Shown one piece after another: positions 24,580-32,449 of a stretch of DNA of 48,767 nucleotides (positions within the stretch are counted from its first letter, which is position 1; each line of letters begins with the position of its first letter). The notes under the pieces were generated by a model. The model saw only the letters and a program-made list of their open reading frames with translations, had not been told where the DNA came from and searched no databases. This stretch comes from Micromonospora yasonensis (GTDB lineage: Bacteria > Actinomycetota > Actinomycetes > Mycobacteriales > Micromonosporaceae): NCBI RefSeq assembly GCF_026013475.1, contig NZ_JAPDPH010000029.1:1-48767 (forward strand), written 5' to 3'. A program made the position numbers and the translations under genes.

Positions 24580-24619
24580 GCGGCGGGCGGGCGGGGGACC
24601 GGGCGTGACAGGATGCGGC

Positions 24620-27600
24620 GTGCCTCCGTTCAGCGCCGCACCCCCCGGTGGCCTCCCGCCGTTCGTCGCGGATCTGCACATCCACTCGAAGTACTCGCGC
24701 GCGTGCAGCCGCGACCTGACCCTGCCGAACCTGGGCTGGTGGGCCCGGCGCAAGGGCATCGGCGTGCTCGGCACCGGCGACTTCACCCATCCCGCCTGGT
24801 ACGACCACCTCCGCGAGACGCTGCACCCGGCCGAGCCCGGCCTGTACCGGCTCAGCCCCGACGCGGAGCGGGACATCGCCCGCCGCCTGCCGCCCCGGCT
24901 GGCGAGCGTGGCCGAGGCGGATCCGGTCCGGTTCATGCTCAGCGTGGAGATCTCCACGATCTACAAGCGGGACGACCGGACCCGGAAGGTGCATCACCTG
25001 ATCTACCTGCCGGACCTGGACGCGGTGGCCCGGTTCAACGCCGCGCTGGGGCGGATCGGCAACCTCGGCTCGGACGGCCGGCCGATCCTCGGCCTGGACT
25101 CCCGGGACCTGCTGGAGATCACCCTGGAGGCCAGCCCGGACGGCTATCTGGTGCCGGCGCACATCTGGACGCCCTGGTTCTCGGCGCTCGGCTCGAAGTC
25201 CGGCTTCGACGCCATCGCCGACTGTTACGCCGACCTGGCCGAGCACATCTTCGCGGTGGAGACCGGGCTCTCCTCCGACCCGGAGATGAACTGGCGGGTC
25301 GGCAGCCTGGACCGCTACCAGTTGGTATCCAACTCGGACGCGCACTCGCCGCCCGCGCTGGCCCGCGAGGCCACGGTCCTCACCTCGGCCCGGGACTACT
25401 TCGCGATCCGGGAGGCGCTGCGCACCGGAACCGGGCTGGCCGGCACCATCGAATTCTTCCCGGAAGAGGGCAAGTACCACGCCGACGGCCACCGGCTCTG
25501 CGGGGTGAACTGGTCCCCGGAGCGGACGCGGGACGCCGGCGGGCGCTGCCCGGAGTGCGGCAAGCCGCTGACGGTGGGCGTACTGAGCCGGGTCGAGGAG
25601 CTGGCGGACCGACCCGAGGGGCACCGGCCGGCGCACGCCCGGGAGGTCACCCACCTGGTCCCGCTCGCCGAGATCCTCGGCGAGATCAACAAGGTGGGCG
25701 CCCGGTCGAAGAAGGTCGAGGGGAAACTCAACGAGCTGATTGCCGCGCTCGGCCCGGAGCTGGAGATCCTGACCAGCACCCCGCTGGACGAGATCGGCCG
25801 GGTCGGCGGGGAGTTGCTCGCCGAGGGGATCGGCCGGCTGCGGCGGGGCGAGGTGCACCGGATCCCCGGCTACGACGGCGAGTATGGCGTCATCACCCTC
25901 TTCGACCCGGCCGAGCTGGACGCCTCCGGTGGGGGCCGGACCGCCCAGGACACCCTCTTCGACGTACCCGTGCCAGCGCAGCGGAAGCCCGCGGAGCCGG
26001 CGCCGAGGCCACGGGCCAAGCGCCCGACGGCGGTGAAGGCCGAGCCGAAGCGGAAGCCCGCACCGCCACCCCGGCCGCCGATCGCGCCGGCGCCCTCCCC
26101 ACACGAACCGTTCGAGCCGATGCTCGCCGGCATGGAGGAGGTCGGCACCGGCCTGCTGGACCGGCTGGACGCGATGCAGCGGGTGGCCGCCTCCGCGCCG
26201 GGCGGACCGCTGCTCATCGTGGCCGGTCCCGGCACCGGCAAGACCCGGACGTTGACCCACCGGATCGCGTACCTCTGCGCCGAGCTGAACGTCTTCCCGG
26301 AGCAGTGCCTGGCGATCACCTTCACCCGGCGGGCGGCCGAGGAGCTGCGGCACCGCCTCGACGGGCTGCTCGGCCCGGTGGCCGAGGACGTCACGGTCGG
26401 CACCTTCCACTCGCTGGGGCTGACCATCCTGCGGGAGAACGCCGAGGCGGCCGGCCTGCCGGCGGACTTCCGGATCGCCGACGACGCCGACCGGACGGCG
26501 GCCCGGACCGAGGCCGGTGACGATCCGGAGGCGTACACCGGGCTGCTGCGCAAGCGCGACCTGGTCGACCTGGACGAGCTGCTCACCCTGCCGGTGGCGC
26601 TGCTGAGGGCCGACAAGAAGCTGGTCCGCGAGTACCGCGAACGCTGGAAGTGGATCTTCGTCGACGAGTACCAGGACGTCGACGCGGTCCAGTACGAGCT
26701 GCTCCGGCTGCTCTCCCCCGCCGACGGCAACCTCTGCGCGATCGGCGACCCAGACCAGGCGATCTACTCGTTCCGGGGCGCCGACGTCGGCTACTTCCTG
26801 CGCTTCTCCCAGGACTTCACCGACGCCCGGCTGGTCCGGCTCAACCGCAACTACCGCTCCTCGGCCCCGATCCTGGCCGCCGCGGTGCAGGCGATCGCGC
26901 CGTCGTCGCTGGTGCGCGGCCGCCGGCTCGACCCGGCCCGGCTCGACCCGGAGGCGCCGCTGGTCGGCCGCTACGCCGCGGCCTCCGTCGCGGACGAGGC
27001 CGATTTCCTGGTACGCACCATCGACGACCTCGTCGGCGGCCTCTCCCACCGATCGCTGGACTCGGGCCGCATCGACGGCCGGTCGACCTCGCTGTCGTTC
27101 TCCGACATCGCTGTGCTCTACCGCACCGACTCGCAGGCCGCCCCCATCGTGGACGCCCTGGCCCGGGCGAACATCCCGGTGCAGAAGCGCTCGCACGACC
27201 GGCTCCGGGACCGTCCCGGGGTGACGGCCATCGCCCGCGAGCTGCGGCACGCCGGCCTCGACGGCTCGCTGGCCGGCCGCGTCCGGCTGGCCGGGCAGGT
27301 GCTGGCGGAGCGCTTCGCCGTGCCGACCCTCGACGGTTCCGGCTCGGTACGCCCCGAGGACGTCCGGGTGGCGGTGGACCTGCTCACCCCGCTCGCCCGC
27401 CGCTGCGGTGACGACGTGGAACTGTTCCTGTCCCAGCTGGCCACCGGGGCGGAGGTGGACGCCCTCGACCCGCGCGCCGAGGCGGTCACCCTGCTCACCC
27501 TGCACGCCGCGAAGGGCCTGGAGTTCCCGGTGGTGTTCCTGGTCGGGGCCGAGGACGGGCTGCTGCCGCTGCGCTGGCCCGGGTCGGAGCCGGACGACGA

Positions 27601-27814
27601 CGCGGTGGCCGAGGAGCGGCGACTCTTCTTCGTCGGGCTCACCCGGGCCCAGGACCGGCTGTACGTCAGCCACGCCGCCCGGCGTACCCGGCACGGCGCG
27701 GAACGCGAGTGCCGGCCGTCGCCGTTCCTCGACGTGATCGACCAGGGGCTGTTCGAGCGGTTCGGCGAGCCGGAGGCCCGCCGTCCGAAGGACCGCCAGC
27801 TCCGGCTGATCTGA
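24620..27814 (+). CDS. EndoQ (PHP nuclease)-UvrD helicase fusion
   Basis: A 1064-residue two-part DNA-repair protein. Residues about 15-430 are an endonuclease Q-type PHP domain: metal motif DLHIHS (D18-H22), GTGDFTH (to H57), SVEIST (E110), VPAHIWTPW, SNSDAHS (D240, H242), and a zinc-ribbon (C294, then C310 and C313 in CPECGKPLTVGVLSRVEEL). EndoQ proteins nick DNA 5' to deaminated bases. A basic proline-rich linker (about 440-510) follows, then an SF1A UvrD/PcrA helicase: Walker A AGPGTGKT (535-542), TFTRRAAEEL, Walker B VDEYQD (682-686), GDPDQAIYSFRGA, LNRNYRS, LHAAKGLEFPVVFLVG and FVGLTRAQDRL. GTG 24620 is fixed by CAGGAT (24609-24614) and by the start of homology. It stands alone between a phosphoesterase and a transporter gene. 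Confidence 0.9.
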   Translation: MPPFSAAPPGGLPPFVADLHIHSKYSRACSRDLTLPNLGWWARRKGIGVLGTGDFTHPAWYDHLRETLHPAEPGLYRLSPDAERDIARRLPPRLASVAEADPVRFMLSVEISTIYKRDDRTRKVHHLIYLPDLDAVARFNAALGRIGNLGSDGRPILGLDSRDLLEITLEASPDGYLVPAHIWTPWFSALGSKSGFDAIADCYADLAEHIFAVETGLSSDPEMNWRVGSLDRYQLVSNSDAHSPPALAREATVLTSARDYFAIREALRTGTGLAGTIEFFPEEGKYHADGHRLCGVNWSPERTRDAGGRCPECGKPLTVGVLSRVEELADRPEGHRPAHAREVTHLVPLAEILGEINKVGARSKKVEGKLNELIAALGPELEILTSTPLDEIGRVGGELLAEGIGRLRRGEVHRIPGYDGEYGVITLFDPAELDASGGGRTAQDTLFDVPVPAQRKPAEPAPRPRAKRPTAVKAEPKRKPAPPPRPPIAPAPSPHEPFEPMLAGMEEVGTGLLDRLDAMQRVAASAPGGPLLIVAGPGTGKTRTLTHRIAYLCAELNVFPEQCLAITFTRRAAEELRHRLDGLLGPVAEDVTVGTFHSLGLTILRENAEAAGLPADFRIADDADRTAARTEAGDDPEAYTGLLRKRDLVDLDELLTLPVALLRADKKLVREYRERWKWIFVDEYQDVDAVQYELLRLLSPADGNLCAIGDPDQAIYSFRGADVGYFLRFSQDFTDARLVRLNRNYRSSAPILAAAVQAIAPSSLVRGRRLDPARLDPEAPLVGRYAAASVADEADFLVRTIDDLVGGLSHRSLDSGRIDGRSTSLSFSDIAVLYRTDSQAAPIVDALARANIPVQKRSHDRLRDRPGVTAIARELRHAGLDGSLAGRVRLAGQVLAERFAVPTLDGSGSVRPEDVRVAVDLLTPLARRCGDDVELFLSQLATGAEVDALDPRAEAVTLLTLHAAKGLEFPVVFLVGAEDGLLPLRWPGSEPDDDAVAEERRLFFVGLTRAQDRLYVSHAARRTRHGAERECRPSPFLDVIDQGLFERFGEPEARRPKDRQLRLI

Positions 27815-27852
27815 CCCGGCCGAGCACGGAACCCGCCGGGGGGCGGGCTGAC

Positions 27853-27868
27853 CCCGGTGCGAACCGGG
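27853..27868 (+). terminator. Hairpin after the EndoQ-UvrD gene
   Basis: CCCGGT (27853-27858), loop GCGA, ACCGGG (27863-27868), about 40 bp after the stop. Other C- and G-runs follow up to 27897. The opposing transporter gene ends at 27912. Confidence 0.5.
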
Positions 27869-27911
27869 CAACCTGTCACCAGCCCCCCCCGGGGGGACCC
27901 GCGCCGGAACG

Positions 27912-28904
27912 CTACCGGCGGGCCGCCTCGGCGGCTGCCCCGTCGACCGGCCGGCGCGGGCGCTCGGTGCTCACCACCACCGCCACCCCGGCGACGATGA
28001 CCGCGCCGCCGAGCAGCACCTGGGCGGTGACCGGCTCGGCGGCGAGCAGTGCGCCGAGCGCCACGGCGACCGCCGGATTCACGTACGCGTAGGTCGAGAC
28101 CAGGGAGATCGGCGCGTGGTGCAGCAGCCAGACGTACGCGGTGAAGGCGACCAGCGAGCCGGCCACCATCAGGTACGCCAGCGCGGCCCAGGAGCGGCCG
28201 GTCACCTCGGCGGGGGAGAAGCCGCGCAGCTCGCCCCGGCCGGCGGCGATCACGCCGAGCACCACCGCCCCGGCGACCATCTCGTAGACGGTGGCCACGA
28301 ACGGGTCCGCCGGCATGCGAATGCGCCCGGAGAGGTAGGAGCCGACCGACCAGCAGGTGGCGCCGATGACCACGGTGAGCGCCCCGACCACCGGCACGGT
28401 CCCCGGCCCGCCGGTGGGCAGCACGAGCACGACGAGGCCGACGAAGCCGAGGGCCACACCGGCGAACGTCCAGATCCGGGGACGGTCGCCGCCGAGCGTA
28501 CGCAGGAGCACGACCAGCAGCGGGACGGTGGCCACCAGCAGCGCGGCGATGCCGGAGGGCAGCGCCTTCCCGGCCGGGCCGGACTCGGCGAGCACCACCA
28601 GCCCGTTGCCACCGGCGAGCAGGAGCACGCCGATCAGGGCGGCGGATCCGAGCTGCCGCCGATCCACCCGAAGCGCCCCCGGTCCCCGGCGGAGGCGCAG
28701 CACCAGGGCGAGCACTCCGGCGGCGGCGGCGAACCGCATCGCCGCGGAGGTGAGCGGTGGCAGCGACTCGACGGCGACCCGGATGCCCAGGTACGTCGAG
28801 CCCCAGAGCAGGTACACGAGGATCAGCCCGGTCCAGATCAGCGCAGGCCGGGCGGAGGTGGCGGGGTGGGCGAGCGGTGTCGCACTCGCGGGTCGTGAGC
28901 TCAT
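27912..28904 (-). CDS. EamA/DMT family transporter
   Basis: The 330-residue protein has ten predicted membrane helices arranged as two EamA repeats. The first begins LIWTGLILVYLLWGSTYLGIRVAVE, the second VVGALTVVIGATCWSVGSYLSGR. GSTY and the later ISLVSTYAYVNPAVAVALGALL segment are typical of the YedA-like branch of drug/metabolite transporters. The substrate is not predictable. The N terminus (about 20 residues) is Ala/Pro-rich and cytosolic. TAGCCT (28914-28919, minus) lies 9 nt before the ATG. It is divergent from the LppU-like gene. Confidence 0.9.
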   Translation of the reverse strand: MSSRPASATPLAHPATSARPALIWTGLILVYLLWGSTYLGIRVAVESLPPLTSAAMRFAAAAGVLALVLRLRRGPGALRVDRRQLGSAALIGVLLLAGGNGLVVLAESGPAGKALPSGIAALLVATVPLLVVLLRTLGGDRPRIWTFAGVALGFVGLVVLVLPTGGPGTVPVVGALTVVIGATCWSVGSYLSGRIRMPADPFVATVYEMVAGAVVLGVIAAGRGELRGFSPAEVTGRSWAALAYLMVAGSLVAFTAYVWLLHHAPISLVSTYAYVNPAVAVALGALLAAEPVTAQVLLGGAVIVAGVAVVVSTERPRRPVDGAAAEAARR

Positions 28905-28991
28905 CGGTGGACCAGGCTACGGTGACCAGGGCGTCGCCGTCCCCCGTTGGTGGCCGGCCTCTCAGCACCGGCCTATCCAGGAGGTCCTGCC

Positions 28992-29696
28992 ATGTCGAAC
29001 CCCGGACCACCGGGCGCCGCACCGGACCCGTGGGACGGGCCGTCCGGGGAGGCCCACCCGCCCGCCGCCGCTGGCCGTGCCCCCGGGTACACCGGGCAGC
29101 CGGGCACCTGGGGACAGCCCAACACAGACCAGCGGTACGAGCCGCCCGCCCAGCGGTACGGGCAGCCGGCCGGCTGGGCGACCGGAGAGCCGGCTCACCC
29201 GGCGGATCCCGGCCCGGGCGACCCGCCGTACCCGGAGCCGCCTCGACCGAGGCGCGGCCGGGGTCCTCTGGTCGCGGCGCTGGCCGTGGTGCTGCTGCTC
29301 CTGCTCGGCGGCTTGGCCTTCTGGGTCTCCCGGCGGGAGGCGTCCGGCCCGGTGAGCGCGCCCGGTGGACCGACCACGGCGGCCGCCGACCCGACGGCGG
29401 AGGCGAGCGAACCGGCCGGCCCGGCAACCACGGCGGGCCCGGCGTCCACGACCGACCCGCGCTTCGTGAAGGCGGGTCAGTGCGTCCGCAACGACGGGGG
29501 CACGGCCCGGCCGAAGCTGGTGATCACCGAGTGCGACCCGAAGACGTACGAGGTGCTGAGCCGCATCGACGGTCCGACCACCGGCGAGCAGGACGCCGAG
29601 GCGAAGTGCGCCAAGGTGGTCGGCTACACCGACTGGTTCTTCTACAACAGCGACCTGGACACCCTCGACTTCGTGCTCTGCCTGAAGCGGCGCTGA
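28992..29696 (+). CDS. LppU/SCO3897-type membrane-anchored protein
   Basis: The 234-residue protein has a long Pro/Gly-rich cytosolic start (about 1-95) and one transmembrane helix (LVAALAVVLLLLLGGLAFWV, about 98-118). A Thr/Ala-rich spacer precedes a small extracellular domain (about 155-234) with conserved cysteines (GQCVRNDGG, ITECDPKTYEVLSRIDG, AKCAKVVGY, FVLCLKRR) and aromatic YTDWFFYNS. This fits the LppU family, whose role is unknown to me. ATG 28992 has GGAGG at 28980-28984; 28947 is less likely. The protein ends with the last cysteine plus a basic tail. A perfect 18-bp hairpin follows. Confidence 0.82.
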   Translation: MSNPGPPGAAPDPWDGPSGEAHPPAAAGRAPGYTGQPGTWGQPNTDQRYEPPAQRYGQPAGWATGEPAHPADPGPGDPPYPEPPRPRRGRGPLVAALAVVLLLLLGGLAFWVSRREASGPVSAPGGPTTAAADPTAEASEPAGPATTAGPASTTDPRFVKAGQCVRNDGGTARPKLVITECDPKTYEVLSRIDGPTTGEQDAEAKCAKVVGYTDWFFYNSDLDTLDFVLCLKRR

Positions 29697-29709
29697 CGCG
29701 GCCGTAGCT

Positions 29710-29753
29710 AAAACTAGGGCTGTCTAGCCTGGACGCTAGACAGCCCTAGTTTT
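29710..29753 (+). terminator. Intrinsic terminator, perfect 18-bp stem
   Basis: AAAACTAGGGCTGTCTAG (29710-29727) pairs with 29736-29753 across an 8-base loop and ends in TTTT plus TGTC. It lies 14 bp after the LppU-like stop. A partial copy of the CTAG-containing arm occurs just downstream (29798-29816, CTAGCCTCCCAGCTAGACGG) next to the promoter of the ATPase gene. Confidence 0.8.
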
Positions 29754-29834
29754 GTCTCGAAGGATTCGACACGCCGGTAGCCTCATCTACGGATATCTAG
29801 CCTCCCAGCTAGACGGCCCGATACTCTGCGATTC

Positions 29835-31070
29835 GTGGATCCGGTCCGCAACCCGTACGCCCCGGGCGCCGGCCAGCGCCCGCCCGAACTCGCCGGGCGG
29901 GGGCGCGAGCTGGACGTCTTCGACGTGGTGCTGGAGCGGATCGCCCGGGGCCGCCCCGAGCGCAGCCTGATGCTCACCGGCCTGCGCGGGGTCGGCAAGA
30001 CGGTCCTGCTCAACACCCTCCGTTCGCAGGCGATCAACCACCTCTGGGGCACCGGCAAGATCGAGGCCCGGCCCGACCAGTCACTGCGCCGGCCGGTCGC
30101 GGCCGCACTGCACATGGCGGTCCGCGAACTGGCGCCCCGGCACCGCGCCCCCGACCGGATCGACGCCTTCCTCGGCGTGCTCAAGGCGTTCGCCCAGCGA
30201 TCCGCCCCCACCGGCCGGGGCGGTGCCGCGCCGAAGCTGCGCGACCGCTGGCAGCCCGGCATCGACGTGCCGGCCAGCAGCGGCCGGGCCGACTCCGGAG
30301 ACATCGAGATCGACCTGGTCGAGCTGCTCAGCGACGCGGCGGCGGTCGCCACCGACGTGGGCACCGGCATCGCGGTCTTCATCGACGAGATGCAGGACCT
30401 CGGCGCGGAGGACGTCTCCGCGCTCTGCGCCGCCTGTCACGAACTGTCCCAGCTCGGCGCGCCGCTGATCGTGGTGGGCGCGGGTCTGCCGCACCTGCCG
30501 GCGGTGCTCAGCGCCGCCAAGTCGTACTCCGAGCGGCTCTTCCGTTACCAGCGCATCGACCGCCTCGACCGGATCGCCGCCGACCAGGCGCTCTGCGCGC
30601 CGGCCGAGCGGGAGGAGGTCGAGTACGAGCAGAAGGCGCTCGACCTGCTCTACGAGAAGTCCGGTGGCTACCCCTACTTCGTCCAGGCGTACGGGAAGGC
30701 CACCTGGGACCATGCCCCGCGCTCGCCGATCACCGCCGCCGACGTGCGGGTGGCCGCGCCCGAGGCGGAGGCGGAGCTGGCGGTGGGCTTCTTCGGCTCC
30801 CGGTTCGAACGGGCCACCCCGGCCGAACGCGAGTACATGCGGGCGATGGCGACACTCTCCCTGGTGGAGGGGGAGGACACCGGCCGGGACGACATGGACG
30901 CGGCGGTGCCGACCGCGGAGATCGCCCGCGCGCTGGGCCGCAAGCCGGCCAGCCTCTCCCCGGCCCGGGACGCCCTGATCAAGAAGGGGCTGATCTACTC
31001 CGGCGAGCGGGGCACGGTGGCCTTCACCGTCCCGCACTTCGGCCGCTACCTGCGGACCCAGCCAGCCTGA
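29835..31070 (+). CDS. AAA+/STAND-like ATP-binding protein
   Basis: The 411-residue protein has a P-loop ATPase domain with Walker A GLRGVGKTVLL (residues about 48-58) and Walker B IAVFIDEMQDL near 180. A sensor-like LGAPLIVVGAGLPHLP follows, then a C-terminal winged-helix region (AEIARALGRKPASLSPARDALIKKGLIY). It starts with an NPYAPGAGQRPPELAGRGREL segment, as in Orc1/Cdc6-like or 'ATP-binding protein' families of actinobacteria. Such proteins may bind DNA or regulate other proteins; the role is unknown. GTG 29835 is preceded by TACTCT (29822-29827) with a 7-nt gap (leaderless). Confidence 0.82.
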   Translation: MDPVRNPYAPGAGQRPPELAGRGRELDVFDVVLERIARGRPERSLMLTGLRGVGKTVLLNTLRSQAINHLWGTGKIEARPDQSLRRPVAAALHMAVRELAPRHRAPDRIDAFLGVLKAFAQRSAPTGRGGAAPKLRDRWQPGIDVPASSGRADSGDIEIDLVELLSDAAAVATDVGTGIAVFIDEMQDLGAEDVSALCAACHELSQLGAPLIVVGAGLPHLPAVLSAAKSYSERLFRYQRIDRLDRIAADQALCAPAEREEVEYEQKALDLLYEKSGGYPYFVQAYGKATWDHAPRSPITAADVRVAAPEAEAELAVGFFGSRFERATPAEREYMRAMATLSLVEGEDTGRDDMDAAVPTAEIARALGRKPASLSPARDALIKKGLIYSGERGTVAFTVPHFGRYLRTQPA

Positions 31071-31079
31071 CCGGCGGCG

Positions 31080-31625
31080 TCACACCTTCGACCAGGGCGG
31101 CGGAAAGACCACCTCGCCGGGTGCCGGCGGGGCCTCGTCACCGGTGGACGGCGGCAGCACCAGCGCCTGCCACGGCTCCCCGAGCCCGGACCACGGGCTG
31201 GTCAGTCCCATCCGGTCCGCCCGGCCGAACCCGAAGCGCCGGTAGAACGCCGGGTCGCCGAGCACCACCACCAGCCGTTCCTCCAGTTCGGTCGCGGCGT
31301 CCAGGGCAGCCTGCACCACCGCGGTGCCGTGCCCGATGCGCTGCCGGTTCGGAGCGACCGCCACCGGGCCGAGCGCCAGGGCCGGGTACGAGCCAGGATC
31401 GGTACACACCCGGACCCGGGTCAGCAGCGCGTAGCCGACGACCTCGCCGCCGTACTCGGCGACCATGGCCAGCTCGGGGATCCAGGCGTCGCTGTGCCGG
31501 AGTTCCTCGACCAGGGCCACCTCGGGCGGCGTGGCCACGTCCGGGCGGGCGAAGGCAGCGGCCAGCACTCGGGCGACCGGCCCCTCGTCCGCCGGATCCT
31601 CGGGTCGGAGTCGCAGGGTCGTCAC
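31080..31625 (-). CDS. GNAT family N-acetyltransferase
   Basis: The product is 181 residues. The acetyl-CoA binding region is ALGPVAVAPNRQRIGHGTAVVQAAL (a Q/RxxGxG/A-type loop), preceded by GEVVGYALLTRVRV and followed by LVVVLGDPAFYRRFGFGRAD, typical of the YhbS-like branch. GTG 31625 has TAAGGT (31633-31638, minus) 7 nt upstream, so a leaderless start. It converges with the ATPase gene with only 9 bp between stops. The substrate is unknown. Confidence 0.9.
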   Translation of the reverse strand: MTTLRLRPEDPADEGPVARVLAAAFARPDVATPPEVALVEELRHSDAWIPELAMVAEYGGEVVGYALLTRVRVCTDPGSYPALALGPVAVAPNRQRIGHGTAVVQAALDAATELEERLVVVLGDPAFYRRFGFGRADRMGLTSPWSGLGEPWQALVLPPSTGDEAPPAPGEVVFPPPWSKV

Positions 31626-31771
31626 CCGCGCGACCTTACCGCGCCGGGCCGGTCCATCCGCGACGGTCGCTGAAATCGGCCGCCGAATCGTCCCGCGCGG
31701 ACGTCCATGTCGGCCGATCCCTTTCGGGTGTTGCTCGGGTAGCGGCCCGCGCGACGGGGTATGACTGATCC

Positions 31772-32317
31772 ATGAAGCCCGTGCGTACCCTCGCCCGTGT
31801 CATGTTGAGCGGCATCTTCGTGGTCAGCGGTGCCCGCAGTCTGCAGAACCCGGGTCGGCTGGTCCAGGCCGCCCAGCCGGTCACCGACCGGGTCGCCCCG
31901 TTGATCCAGAACCTGCACCCTCGGATCCCCACCGACACCGCGGCACTGATCCGGGCCAACGCGGCCACCCAGCTCGTCGGCGGGCTGATGCTGGCCACCG
32001 GGAAGTTCACCCGGCCCGCCGCGCTCGTCCTGGCCGGCACCCTGGTGCCGGTGACCGCCGCCGGCCATCCCTTCTGGAACAACGACGACCCGGCGGCGAG
32101 GAACAACAACCAGGTCCACTTCCTGAAGAACCTCGGGCTCTTCGGTGGCCTGCTCCTCGCGGCCGCCGACACCGAGGGTAAGCCCGGGCTGCGCTGGCGC
32201 GCCGGTCACCGCATCGATCACTCGCGTCGCTCGGTGCAGCGCGCGGTCCGGACCGCCCGCCGCGAGGCGAAGATCGCCGCGCGCTCGGCGGCCACCGCCC
32301 GCCGACTTCCGGGCTGA
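31772..32317 (+). CDS. DoxX family membrane protein
   Basis: The 181-residue protein has a DoxX-like N-terminal segment (LARVMLSGIFVVSGARSLQNP), FTRPAALVLAGTLVPVTAAGH, and a final hydrophobic segment FLKNLGLFGGLLLAAAD. The C-terminal tail is basic and probably cytosolic (RRSVQRAVRTARREAKIAAR). DoxX proteins are small, three- to four-helix membrane proteins sometimes linked to redox stress; the exact role here is unknown. A TATGAC at 31760-31765 lies 6 nt before the ATG, weakly like the other leaderless starts. Divergent from the GNAT gene. Confidence 0.85.
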   Translation: MKPVRTLARVMLSGIFVVSGARSLQNPGRLVQAAQPVTDRVAPLIQNLHPRIPTDTAALIRANAATQLVGGLMLATGKFTRPAALVLAGTLVPVTAAGHPFWNNDDPAARNNNQVHFLKNLGLFGGLLLAAADTEGKPGLRWRAGHRIDHSRRSVQRAVRTARREAKIAARSAATARRLPG

Positions 32318-32449
32318 CCTGCATCAATACGCCCACCACCCCCCGCAAGGCCATCAATCACCTGAACCGTCCGACACCCGTTAACGCGGTGGAAATGTCA
32401 AAAACACGTGTGGGATCGGACACGGTCGCATAACGCGGGAGGCAACAAC

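Noticed and set aside
24560..27871. 1103-codon open frame antisense to the EndoQ-UvrD gene
   Set aside because: Composition-driven shadow: no domain, Gly/Val/Arg/Gln-rich, and the sense strand encodes a complete multi-domain protein.
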